Source: Phenylobacterium sp. (GTDB taxonomy: Bacteria; Pseudomonadota; Alphaproteobacteria; Caulobacterales; Caulobacteraceae). Taken from it: a stretch of DNA of 64,000 nt. Positions 17,351 to 25,315 of the stretch are shown one piece after another. The DNA lies in contig NZ_PNLB01000015.1 in assembly GCF_013822795.1 (NCBI RefSeq), forward strand, positions 1-64,000. The letters run 5' to 3'. Position 1 is the first letter of the stretch. Each line of letters starts with the position of its first letter. A program made the translations under genes and the position numbers. The notes below the pieces were generated by a model. The model was not told where the DNA came from. It made no database searches and worked only from the letters and a program-made list of their open reading frames with translations.

Positions 17351-19257
17351 CAGAATTCCTCCCAAGTGTCGGTTTCTCCGACCGGCTCGAGTTTCGCCGC
17401 GGTGGCGGCGCCGGAGCTGTATCCCCGGGTCGTGGCAGGCCTGCTGACGCGCGGCGCGGGGGTCTTGCTGGCGATCGGGCGGCCTTGGTCCTGGCCGATC
17501 GAGAACTGGCCCATCAGACGGGCGAGCTCGACGGCCTCGTTGGCGAGCGCATGGCTGGCGGCGGTGGACTCTTCGACCATGGCCGCATTCTGCTGCGTGA
17601 CCTGATCCATTTGATTAACGGCGGTGTTGACCTGCTGCAGGCCGACGGCCTGCTCCTGGGCGCTGGCCGCGATCTCGGAGACCGAGGCGTTGATCTCGGC
17701 GACCTGCGAGGCGATGCGCTGCAGGGCCTTGCCGGTCTCTGCGACCAGGTCGACGCCCTGGCCGACCTGGGCCGACGAGGCGTTGATCAGGGTCTTGATC
17801 TCCTTGGCGGCCTCGGCCGAGCGCTGGGCCAGGGCCCGTACCTCGGAGGCGACGACCGCGAAACCCTTGCCGGCGTCACCGGCGCGGGCGGCTTCGACCC
17901 CGGCGTTCAGGGCCAGCAGGTTGGTCTGGAAGGCGATCTCGTCGATGACGCCGATGATCTGGCCGATCTGCTTGGAGCTTTCCTCGATCTCGCCCATCGC
18001 CGCGGTAGCGCGGGTGACGACGACGGCGCTGCGCTCGGCGTCGGTGCGCGCGGTCTCGACCACCTCGCGGGCGTGGTTGGCGCCCTCGGCGGTCTTGCGA
18101 ACCGTGGCGGTGATCTGGTCGAGCGCCGCGGCGGTCTCTTCCAGACTGGCCGCCTGCTGCTCGGTACGGCGCGACAGGTCGTCGGCCGCCTGGCTGATTT
18201 CGCCGGCGCCCGAGCGCATCGAGGTGGTGTTGCCGCTGATGACCTTCATCGTCTCCTGCAGGGTGGCGACGGCGGCGTTGAAGTCGGTCTTCAGCTGCTC
18301 GGCCTTCGGCGCGAACGCGGCGGTGATGCGGTGGGTCATGTCGCCCTTGGCCAGCTTGCCCAGGGCCTCGGCCAGCGAGCCGATGGCGACCGCGTCCTGC
18401 TCGGCCTCGCGGGCCTTTTCTTCCTCGCGGGCCTTGCGCTCGATCTCGGCGGCGGCGCGCTGCTCAGCCGCCTCGGTTTCGAGTCGCAGCTTCTGAATCG
18501 CGGCCTCCTTGAAGGCCAGCACGGCGCTGGCCATCTCGCCAATCTCGTCCTTGCGGCCCAATGCCGGGACGTCGACCGCGTTGTCGCCGCCGGCCAGCTT
18601 GCCCATCACGCGGGTCATCGCGCCGATCGGAGCGGCGATGGCGCGCGACAGCAGCCAGGCCATGGCGGCGGCGGCCAGCATGGCGATGACGCTGCCGACG
18701 ATCAGGGTGATCTGGGCCTGCTTGATGGCGTCCTGTTGGGCCTTCAGCCGCTCGGCGACCAACTTGTTCTGGGCGGCAAGGATCGCGCCTTGGGCGTCGC
18801 GCACGTCGGTCAGGCGGACTTCGTCAAGCTTGGCCAGGGCCTGGAATTCGGTGGCCGGATCACGCGAGAGGGTGATGATCTCGTCGTTCTTGGCTTCCCA
18901 CGCGTTCAGCGCGGCCTTCAGGCGCGCGGCGCGTTCTTTTTGCTCGGGGCGCGTGGTGCGGGCGGTGAAGTCGTCGAGGTGCTTGTAGAGCAGCTCGCGG
19001 TTCTTCTCGACGTTCGCGATGAAATCGGCGTTGCGGGTCGCCGCAAAGCCGCGCGCAGCGTTCTGTTGTTCCACCGCGTAGTTCAGAACTGCAGTGACGT
19101 CCCGGATGTTCAGGTTGCTGACGTTGTTCTGCTCGGCGGCCTTCACGGTGGCGCTGAGACTGAAGAACACTGCGGTCGCTGACATGGAGAACACCGCCAG
19201 GATCACAACGAACGCCGAGATCAATTTGGCGGAGATGCGCATATTACTGAAATTCAC
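17350..19257 (-). CDS. Methyl-accepting chemotaxis protein with helical periplasmic sensor
   Basis: A 635-residue chemoreceptor and first gene of the operon. Membrane helix one spans about residues 10-32. The ~150-residue periplasmic part is helical and charged (VEQQNAARGFAATRNADF, then long Lys/Glu/Ala stretches), resembling four-helix-bundle or CHASE3 sensors. A second membrane helix, HAMP and a signalling coiled coil with the conserved EIAFQTNLLALNAGVEAARA tip follow. Like the other receptor it ends in TWEEF, a CheR/CheB tether. The signalling halves of the two receptors are nearly the same, suggesting duplication with new sensors. Start is taken as GTG at 19257. Confidence 0.93.
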   Translation of the reverse strand: MNFSNMRISAKLISAFVVILAVFSMSATAVFFSLSATVKAAEQNNVSNLNIRDVTAVLNYAVEQQNAARGFAATRNADFIANVEKNRELLYKHLDDFTARTTRPEQKERAARLKAALNAWEAKNDEIITLSRDPATEFQALAKLDEVRLTDVRDAQGAILAAQNKLVAERLKAQQDAIKQAQITLIVGSVIAMLAAAAMAWLLSRAIAAPIGAMTRVMGKLAGGDNAVDVPALGRKDEIGEMASAVLAFKEAAIQKLRLETEAAEQRAAAEIERKAREEEKAREAEQDAVAIGSLAEALGKLAKGDMTHRITAAFAPKAEQLKTDFNAAVATLQETMKVISGNTTSMRSGAGEISQAADDLSRRTEQQAASLEETAAALDQITATVRKTAEGANHAREVVETARTDAERSAVVVTRATAAMGEIEESSKQIGQIIGVIDEIAFQTNLLALNAGVEAARAGDAGKGFAVVASEVRALAQRSAEAAKEIKTLINASSAQVGQGVDLVAETGKALQRIASQVAEINASVSEIAASAQEQAVGLQQVNTAVNQMDQVTQQNAAMVEESTAASHALANEAVELARLMGQFSIGQDQGRPIASKTPAPRVSRPATTRGYSSGAATAAKLEPVGETDTWEEF

Positions 19258-19316
19258 TGTGAGCCCCCAACAGTACAGATCACAGCATTCCGTAGCGAGA
19301 ACAGGCTTCTGGATTG

Positions 19317-19330
19317 TTAATCGCGATTAA
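19317..19330. promoter_or_regulatory. Perfect 14-bp palindrome TTAATCGCGATTAA upstream of the chemotaxis operon
   Basis: It lies 60 bp before the first receptor start in the gap shared with the sirtuin gene. It contains two TTAA half-sites, as CtrA boxes do, but 6 bp apart rather than the usual 7, and the whole is a perfect palindrome, so another dimeric regulator is as likely. Confidence 0.4.
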
Positions 19331-19418
19331 TGGTGACCTGACAGATTGTCGCAGGCGAAGTCTACAGAGGCCGCACTTGCGACACATTGATGTCGAATAT
19401 ATCCATCCTGAGCGGCAA

Positions 19419-19440
19419 TACTTGACACCGGCGTCAAGTA
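19419..19440. promoter_or_regulatory. 22-bp dyad TACTTGAC-N6-GTCAAGTA upstream of the sirtuin gene
   Basis: Perfect 8-bp arms around ACCGGC, centred about 105 bp before the sirtuin start. A TTGACA hexamer is embedded in the left arm, so the dyad covers a possible -35 element. This is the layout of MerR-family operators. No MerR gene is adjacent, so the regulator is unknown. Confidence 0.45.
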
Positions 19441-19534
19441 ATACCTGCGAAAATCCCGGCCATACCAGCGTGGCGTTGCGCACCGAGACACGATACCCAT
19501 CTCTCTGACGCCGAGGACGGCGAGGAGGAGACAG

Positions 19535-20278
19535 ATGACCGGGCGTGCGCAGTTGGCGGAGGCGATCGCGAAGGCGCGGCGCATCGTGGTGTTCACCGGC
19601 GCCGGCATCTCCACCGAGTCCGGCGTGCCTGATTTCCGCAGCCCTGGCGGGGTGTGGAGCAAGATGAAGCCGATCTACTTCCAGGAGTTCGTCGGCGACG
19701 AGGGCCGCCGCCGCGAGGCCTGGACCCGGGTGTTTTCAGGCGCCGCCAAATGGACCGGCGCGCGCCCCAACGACGGCCATACCGCCGTCGCCAGGCTGGT
19801 TCGCGACGGTAGGGCCAGCGCGGTCATCACCCAGAACGTCGACAACCTGCACCAGGAATCGGGCGTACCGGACGACAAGGTCATCGAGCTGCACGGCAAT
19901 GCGCACTATGCGCGCTGCCTGGCCTGTGGCCTGCGACACGAGTTCGAAGAATTTCGCGAAAGCTTCACGCAGCGCGGCGAAATCCCGACCTGCCGCGCCT
20001 GCGGCGGCCTGGTGAAGTCGGCGACCATCTCGTTCGGACAGTCGATGCCGCAGGGGCCGATGGACCGCGCCGAGGCCGAGACGCTCGGCTGCGACCTGTT
20101 TCTGGTGCTCGGTTCGTCGCTAGTGGTTTATCCGGCCGCCGGCTTCCCGCTGCTGGCCAAGCGGAACGGCGCGACCCTGGCGATCGTCAACCGCGAGCCC
20201 ACCGAACAGGACCCGGTCGCCGACATCGTGCTGCACGACGAGATCGGGCCGGTGATGGCGCAGATGGTCGGCGGCTGA
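19535..20278 (+). CDS. Sirtuin, NAD-dependent protein deacylase
   Basis: A 247-residue class-II-type sirtuin. Visible motifs: FTGAGISTESGVPDFRSP (NAD binding), ITQNVDNLHQESG, catalytic histidine in VIELHGNAHYARC, the four zinc cysteines as CLAC and CRAC pairs, and LGSSLVVYPAAGFP. It removes acetyl or longer acyl groups from lysines using NAD. In bacteria CobB-type sirtuins reactivate acyl-CoA synthetases. Start is supported by AGGAGGAGA. A MerR-like dyad upstream hints at specific regulation. Confidence 0.93.
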   Translation: MTGRAQLAEAIAKARRIVVFTGAGISTESGVPDFRSPGGVWSKMKPIYFQEFVGDEGRRREAWTRVFSGAAKWTGARPNDGHTAVARLVRDGRASAVITQNVDNLHQESGVPDDKVIELHGNAHYARCLACGLRHEFEEFRESFTQRGEIPTCRACGGLVKSATISFGQSMPQGPMDRAEAETLGCDLFLVLGSSLVVYPAAGFPLLAKRNGATLAIVNREPTEQDPVADIVLHDEIGPVMAQMVGG

Positions 20279-20294
20279 CCGGCCGCCGCAGCGG

Positions 20295-20582
20295 CTAGGC
20301 GCGCTTGGTCGGCCGCGCGCGCAGCTTGGCCGGCGGCGGGTCGGCGCGGAAGTCGGCGACCGTGCCCAGCTTGGCGTTGCACGCCGGACAGCGGATCACG
20401 ACGTCGTCAGTCAGCGTATCTTCGATCGAGAGCCCCGCGCCGCACGGTTTGCACTTCCAGTCGTACTGCGGCGGCGGCGGCGGAGCCGGCGGCGGCGCAC
20501 GGCGCTTTGGCCCCTCGGGCACGACGACCTTCGGAGGATTCTTCAGGGACAGAATCGGGCGGCGCTTGGGTTCGTCGCTCAT
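20295..20582 (-). CDS. Small zinc-ribbon protein
   Basis: A 95-residue protein. A basic, proline-rich N-terminal half (a run of PPPAPPPPP near residue 30) is followed by a CxxC...CxxC zinc ribbon (CKPC and CPAC) with an IEDTLTDDVVIRC segment between the pairs. No function is known. The ATG at 20582 was chosen because the upstream extension is arginine-rich and low-complexity; no strong ribosome-binding site is present for either start. It converges with the sirtuin gene, ending 16 bp away. Confidence 0.7.
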   Translation of the reverse strand: MSDEPKRRPILSLKNPPKVVVPEGPKRRAPPPAPPPPPQYDWKCKPCGAGLSIEDTLTDDVVIRCPACNAKLGTVADFRADPPPAKLRARPTKRA

Positions 20583-20883
20583 CGGCTGGGACTGGGGACC
20601 TCGTCGGCGGGCCCGCGGCGGCGCGAGCCGTGCGGAGCGGCTGGTTTTCCCTTGTCCGGCTTTGAGTTGCAACACCTAACGCTAAGGAAACCTCGTCGTC
20701 GGGACCCCGCGCCGCTGCGCGGTTCGTCGCAGCCTTCTCCCGGCCCGCCGAAGATCGCTGTTCGTGACAGCTTAAGAAGTTTCAGGGTTAAAGAGAGCAA
20801 CGGCCAGCCAAGGTTGACCAGCGCCCGCCAACGTGGTGCGCCAGCATCGGCGAGGCCTGTACGGCATACTCGGGGAGAAACCG

Positions 20884-21789
20884 ATGAAATTGAACTGGAC
20901 TCATGGCGCAGCGCTGCTCGCCTGCGTGGCCATGAGCGGCTGCGGCATGATCGGCGGCGGCTCCAAGGCCCCCAAGGGCCAGGTCGTCGCCACGGTGAAC
21001 GGTGAAGAGATTACGGTCACTGAACTCAATCGCGAGCTCGGCGGCGCCTCGGCGGCGGACGCGACCCAACGCAAGGCCATGGAGCAGGCCGCGCTGCAGT
21101 CGATCATCACCCGCAAGCTGCTGGCGCAAACCGCCAAGGAGGAGAAGCTCGACAAGACCCCGGCCTTCGCCCAGCAGGAAATGCAGGCCAAGGAAGCGAT
21201 GCTGGTCGGCGCCATGCAGCGCAAGATCGCCGCGGCCGTGGCCAGCCCCTCGCGCGTCGAGGCCGAGAAGTTCGTCGCCGAGCATCCGCACATGTTCGCC
21301 GACCGCCGGGTGATGGTCGTCGACCAGATCGTGGTCGGCAAGTTCACCCCCGAGCTGATGAAGCAGTTCGAACCGCTGACCACGCTCGAGCAGGTCGAGG
21401 CCGTGCTCGGCCGCGAAAACCTGGACTTCCAGCGCACCACCACCGTGCTCGACACGCTGAACGCGCCCGAGGGCCTGACCGAGACCCTGATGAAGCTGCC
21501 GGCCGGCGAGATCTTCATCTTCCCGCGCGGCAATGCGGTGTTCGTCAACCAGATCCGCGAGAGCCGCACCCTGCCGTTCACCGGCGAGCGGGCGATCAAC
21601 TACGCCACCGCCGGCCTCAAGCAGATGCGCACTCAGGAGGCGGTCGGCCGCCAGATCGAGGCCATCCGCAAGGGCGCGCAGGACAAGATCACCTACAACG
21701 ACAAGTACAAGCCCGACCCGGCCAAGCCGGCCGCCAAGCCGGCCGCGCCCGCCGCGCCCGCCGCGCCGGCGCCGGCCCCCAACACCTAG
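20884..21789 (+). CDS. EpsD-like peptidyl-prolyl isomerase lipoprotein
   Basis: A 301-residue predicted lipoprotein: MKLNWTHGAALLACVAMSGC gives a signal peptide with a lipobox cysteine at 20. The mature part has SurA/parvulin-type N-terminal helices (VVATVNGEEITVTELNREL, later ALQSIITRKLLAQ) as in EpsD-family peptidyl-prolyl isomerases. EpsD proteins usually sit in exopolysaccharide clusters; none is here. The C-terminus is a Pro-Ala-Lys tail, which may cross peptidoglycan. Start at 20884 follows GGGGAGA; an upstream frame extension is rejected. A clear terminator follows. Confidence 0.8.
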   Translation: MKLNWTHGAALLACVAMSGCGMIGGGSKAPKGQVVATVNGEEITVTELNRELGGASAADATQRKAMEQAALQSIITRKLLAQTAKEEKLDKTPAFAQQEMQAKEAMLVGAMQRKIAAAVASPSRVEAEKFVAEHPHMFADRRVMVVDQIVVGKFTPELMKQFEPLTTLEQVEAVLGRENLDFQRTTTVLDTLNAPEGLTETLMKLPAGEIFIFPRGNAVFVNQIRESRTLPFTGERAINYATAGLKQMRTQEAVGRQIEAIRKGAQDKITYNDKYKPDPAKPAAKPAAPAAPAAPAPAPNT

Positions 21790-21817
21790 GGACTGGCCAA
21801 CGTCTCAGACGATCGAA

Positions 21818-21844
21818 GGGCGCGGCTCCGGCCGCGCCCTTTTT
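21818..21844 (+). terminator. Intrinsic terminator after the EpsD-like gene
   Basis: Perfect 9-bp stem GGGCGCGGC/GCCGCGCCC with a TCCG loop, followed directly by five T (21840-21844). This is a textbook Rho-independent terminator 28 bp after the stop codon. Confidence 0.93.
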
Positions 21845-22045
21845 CGATGGTCCTCGTCGCTGCGCCACTATTGGATGATGGGGCCGACCAAGCACACCCA
21901 GGGATAGCGGGCATTGGTCCGCGCGCGCGGGTCTCCAAGACCCCGACTATCGCGCATATGCGAGCCGGGTGCGCTTTCGGTTGGTGCCGGGGCTGTTTTA
22001 GGTGTCGCCACCCCACGCCGGCAGGTGATCGGCGCGCGGGAGAAG

Positions 22046-22121
22046 TGGTGCCGCTTACAGGACTCGAACCTGTGACCCCCTCATTACGAATGAGGTGCTC
22101 TACCAGCTGAGCTAAAGCGGC
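22046..22121 (-). tRNA. tRNA-Thr (anticodon CGT)
   Basis: On the minus strand it folds as acceptor GCCGCTT/AAGCGGC, D-arm TAGCTCAGCTGGTAGAGC, anticodon stem CCTCA/TGAGG with loop TTCGTAA (CGT, reads ACG), and T-arm CACAGGTTCGAGTCCTGT. Discriminator A and an encoded CCA (22046-22048) complete it. Confidence 0.97.
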
Positions 22122-22163
22122 CTGGTACGCGCTCGCCGGCCGATTTGGCCCGCGAGGGAGCGC

Positions 22164-23690
22164 CTACTTAGCGACTCTCGGGGCGCTCGCCAAGCGCCGC
22201 CTTCCAGATGGCCGTCGTTCGCCGCCCCGCGGGGCCGGGGCCGGTGGCGGATCGTCGTCCTCGTAGACCCCCTCGGCGATGTCGTAAGGGGCCGGCGCGG
22301 CCTCGTGACCGGCCAGCAAAACTGCTGAATCGACATAGGAAATCGGCAGCTCAGGCAGTTCGCTCATGGTCCGCTCGCGCCGTTCGTGACGCGGATGGAT
22401 CAGTTCGCCGCTCTCGGCGAAACTGACCACCAGCCGCGCCCAGTCGGCGGGCTGATAGGCGAAGGCGCGGCCTTCGGGGTCGAGATCGGACCAGTCCGGC
22501 TCCTGCGGCGCGCCGACGCCGCGCGCCATCCACACCCGCGCCTCGTCCGGTTGGCCGGCGGCGAAGGCGGCCCGCGCGAACAGGCCGGCGATGCGCGCGG
22601 TGACCGGTTCGGCCGCCAGCGCCTGCGCGGCCTCCTGGGCCCGCTCGGCGTCGCCGGCGATCAGCGCCTGCTCGACGAACAGGATGCGGCTCTCGCGGTC
22701 GGCCGGTTTCAGCGAGGCCAGCCGCCACAGCCGCTCGCCCCGCTGGCGCGGCGTCTCATCGGTACGCAGGTCGCGATAGGCCAGCCACAGGGCCGGGTGC
22801 GGCGCCGCCTTCCAGGCGTTCTCCAGCGCCTGCACCGCGCGGCCGGGCTTGCCGTCCAGGCTCAGCAGCCGCGCGGCCATCACCACCCCGGGCGCGAAGC
22901 CCGGCTGCAGCTTGGCGGCCTCGGCCGCGTGATCGAGCGCCAGCGCCCGGCGGCGGGGGTCGGCGTCGCCTTCCAATTGCGCGGCCGAGGCCGCCAGCAG
23001 CGCCGCGCGCGCCCGCTCGGCGACCAGCGGCGAGATGATCTTGCGTTCCAGCGCCCCTTTGGCCAAGTCGCGCGCGCCGTCCCAGTCGCCGGCCTCAAGC
23101 CGCGCCTCCAGCACCGCGCGCCAGGCCCAGCGGGCGGTGCGCGGCTCGGCATAGGCGCGCTCGGCGTGCTCGGTCGCCCCGGCCCGGTCGCCCTGAGCCA
23201 GCGCCAACTGCATCAGCCCCTTGCGGCCGGCCAAGCGCATGTCGGGCAGGCTCAGCATCGCGGTGTAGGCGGCCTGGGCGGCGACCGCATCGCCCGCGGC
23301 CTCAGCCGCCTGGGCGGCCAGCACCCGCACCAGTCCCGGCGCCTCATCGGCGAGATCGGCGGCCTTCGACGCCAAGCGGCGCGCCTCCAGCCCGTCGCCG
23401 GCCGCCACCGCCACGAACCCGCGGGTCAGCACGTCGTTGGCCTGCCGCCGCCGGCTCTCGGCCCGCGTCCGCTCGGCCCGCCGCGGGGCCTCGGCCGCCC
23501 AGACCAGCAACCGCCAGGCCAGCATCGCCGACAGCGCCACGAACAGGGTGATCAGCACGAAGGCCGCCGCGGTCATGTCGGCCCGCCAGCCCAGCCAGGT
23601 GACGCTGGCGTGGCCCGGCTCGCCGGTGATGGCCAGCATAGCGGTCGCCAGGGCGGCGACCAGGAAGAGGATGATCGCCGTGCGGATCAT
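22164..23690 (-). CDS. hemY: HemY-type heme-biosynthesis operon membrane protein
   Basis: A 508-residue inner-membrane protein. Two N-terminal hydrophobic helices (about 3-20 and 38-62) are followed by a long helical region rich in TPR-like repeats (DGLEARRLASKAADLADEAP and onward), matching HemY as found after hemD in proteobacterial heme operons. It is not the protoporphyrinogen oxidase that shares the name. The ATG at 23690 is chosen because the signal-anchor begins there and it overlaps the preceding stop by 4 bp (ATGA). The C-terminal 40 residues are proline- and arginine-rich. Confidence 0.85.
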   Translation of the reverse strand: MIRTAIILFLVAALATAMLAITGEPGHASVTWLGWRADMTAAAFVLITLFVALSAMLAWRLLVWAAEAPRRAERTRAESRRRQANDVLTRGFVAVAAGDGLEARRLASKAADLADEAPGLVRVLAAQAAEAAGDAVAAQAAYTAMLSLPDMRLAGRKGLMQLALAQGDRAGATEHAERAYAEPRTARWAWRAVLEARLEAGDWDGARDLAKGALERKIISPLVAERARAALLAASAAQLEGDADPRRRALALDHAAEAAKLQPGFAPGVVMAARLLSLDGKPGRAVQALENAWKAAPHPALWLAYRDLRTDETPRQRGERLWRLASLKPADRESRILFVEQALIAGDAERAQEAAQALAAEPVTARIAGLFARAAFAAGQPDEARVWMARGVGAPQEPDWSDLDPEGRAFAYQPADWARLVVSFAESGELIHPRHERRERTMSELPELPISYVDSAVLLAGHEAAPAPYDIAEGVYEDDDPPPAPAPRGGERRPSGRRRLASAPRVAK

Positions 23691-24547
23691 CCGCCGCTCC
23701 GCGCCAGCTGCGACAGCTCCTGCAGCGCCTGGGCGCGGATCGCGGCGATCTCGCGGTCGATCTTGGCGCGGCGCTCGGCGCGGTCGCGCCATGGGCCCAG
23801 GGCGTCCTTGGCGTCGGCCGGCAACGCCTCCAGCGTCGCCAGCGCCCCGACGATGTCGCCGTCGTCGATCTGCCGTTCGGCCCGCGCCAGGATCGCGTCG
23901 GGGCCATCGCCCGGCACCTCGCCGACCCGGCGCAGCGCCACCACCCGGCTGAGCGCATGGCCGACCCGGGCCGGCACGCCGGCGCCGTCCCCGGGGGTGC
24001 GGGCGGCCGAGGCCGCACGGGCGGCATAGTCGGGGAAGCTGGCCGCCAGCGCCGCGCGGCTGGGCGCGCCGCGTTCGGCGTCGGCCTGCAGGGCGCGCAG
24101 GTCCAGCGACGGGGCCAGGGCGGCCACGGCCTTGACCTCCGGCGCGAAGGGCCGCGAGCCCTGGGCCGCCTGCATCAGCGCGCTGGCCGCCAGCGCCGAA
24201 GCCGACGCCGTGGCCAGTCGCCCGCGATCGGCCTCCAGGGCGTCGAGGCGGCTGTCGCTCGAATCATCGCCGGCCGGCGCGGCCACGGCGATCGGCGCGC
24301 TCGGCGATGCATCGTCGGTCACCAGCGTGGCGGGCGTCGGCGCGGCCAGCGGCGCGACCTCGGCGACCGCGCCGGCGCGCGGCTTGTCGGGATAGAGCTC
24401 GGGCAGCGTCGGGCCGAACCGGGCCAGGCTGTAGCCGCCGGCCACGCAGGCGACGCCGAACAGGATCAGGGCGCCGATTCCCAGGCCGGTGCGGCGGCGC
24501 GAGCCGTAGGAGCCAGGATCGCGCGGGGCGGACAGCTGGTCGCTCAT
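23687..24547 (-). CDS. Mitofilin-like membrane protein (COG4223 type)
   Basis: A 286-residue protein with one N-terminal transmembrane helix (GIGALILFGVACVAGGYSLA, about residues 23-42), an Ala/Pro-rich spacer, then helices ending in the amphipathic DALGPWRDRAERRAKIDREI region. This is the alphaproteobacterial relative of mitochondrial Mic60/mitofilin, regularly found between hemD and hemY; some relatives bend membranes. It overlaps both neighbours by 4 bp (ATGA), so the operon is fully coupled. Function in heme synthesis is not established. Confidence 0.8.
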   Translation of the reverse strand: MSDQLSAPRDPGSYGSRRRTGLGIGALILFGVACVAGGYSLARFGPTLPELYPDKPRAGAVAEVAPLAAPTPATLVTDDASPSAPIAVAAPAGDDSSDSRLDALEADRGRLATASASALAASALMQAAQGSRPFAPEVKAVAALAPSLDLRALQADAERGAPSRAALAASFPDYAARAASAARTPGDGAGVPARVGHALSRVVALRRVGEVPGDGPDAILARAERQIDDGDIVGALATLEALPADAKDALGPWRDRAERRAKIDREIAAIRAQALQELSQLARSGG

Positions 24548-25251
24548 GTCGAACGGTCTATCAGATTCAGCAGCGCCGCTTCGAGCGGAAAGGGCGCCGA
24601 GGCCAGCGCCGCCAGCGGGGTCTCGGCCAGCGGGGCCAGCACCGCCTTCGACAGCCCCAGCACCTTCAGGCGCGGCTGCGGGTGGGCCGCCAGGACGTCG
24701 GCCAGCGCCCGCGCGCCCCGGGCCGAATGAACGAGCGCGACGTCCGCCTCGCTCAGCGCCGCGATCTGCGTGGGCTCCAGCGCCGTCGGCGCGGTGTCGT
24801 AAAGGGTCAGCGCGCGGACCTCGACCCCGGCGCGCTCCAACGCCCCGGCCAGATCGCCGGCCAGTTCGGCCGCACCGGGATGCAGCACCGCCCCGCCGAT
24901 CTCGCCCCGCCGCGCCGCGATGCCCTCGGCCAGGGCGGCGACGTCGCCGTCGGCCGACAACACCCGCCGGAAACCGACCTCGCGCGCGGCCTGGGCGGTG
25001 GCCGCCCCGACTGCGAACACCTGCAGCGATCGGTCGGGACAGGCCAGCGCGAAGGCGCGCACGCCGTTGGCGCTGGTGAAGGCCAGCGCCCTGACGCCCG
25101 CCAGCTCGATCAGCGGATCCTCGACCATGCGCACGGCCAACAGCGGGGCGACGAACGGCGTATGGCCCAGCGCCCGCACCCGGGCTGCGGTTGCGTCGGC
25201 GCCGGGCTGGGCGCGCGTAATCCAGATTTTCAACGACTGCGGGGTGCTCAT
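24544..25251 (-). CDS. hemD: Uroporphyrinogen-III synthase
   Basis: A 235-residue enzyme that closes hydroxymethylbilane with inversion of ring D. The family is poorly conserved, but the two-domain pattern is there: WITRAQPGADATAARVRALGH at the start, ALAFTSANGVRAF, VFAVGAATAQAAREVGF, then VALVHSARGARALAD. Position between hemC and the mitofilin-like gene confirms it. It is separated from hemC by 64 bp and runs in the same direction. Confidence 0.92.
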   Translation of the reverse strand: MSTPQSLKIWITRAQPGADATAARVRALGHTPFVAPLLAVRMVEDPLIELAGVRALAFTSANGVRAFALACPDRSLQVFAVGAATAQAAREVGFRRVLSADGDVAALAEGIAARRGEIGGAVLHPGAAELAGDLAGALERAGVEVRALTLYDTAPTALEPTQIAALSEADVALVHSARGARALADVLAAHPQPRLKVLGLSKAVLAPLAETPLAALASAPFPLEAALLNLIDRST

Positions 25252-25315
25252 AGCTCAGCTGCAACCCTGGCGGGGCGGAGGCCCTGAATCAATCCGCTGC
25301 GTTGCGAAAAGCCGT

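Noticed and set aside
19317..19330. CtrA box before the chemotaxis operon
   Set aside because: TTAA half-sites are 6 bp apart and the sequence is a full palindrome; kept only as an unassigned dyad.
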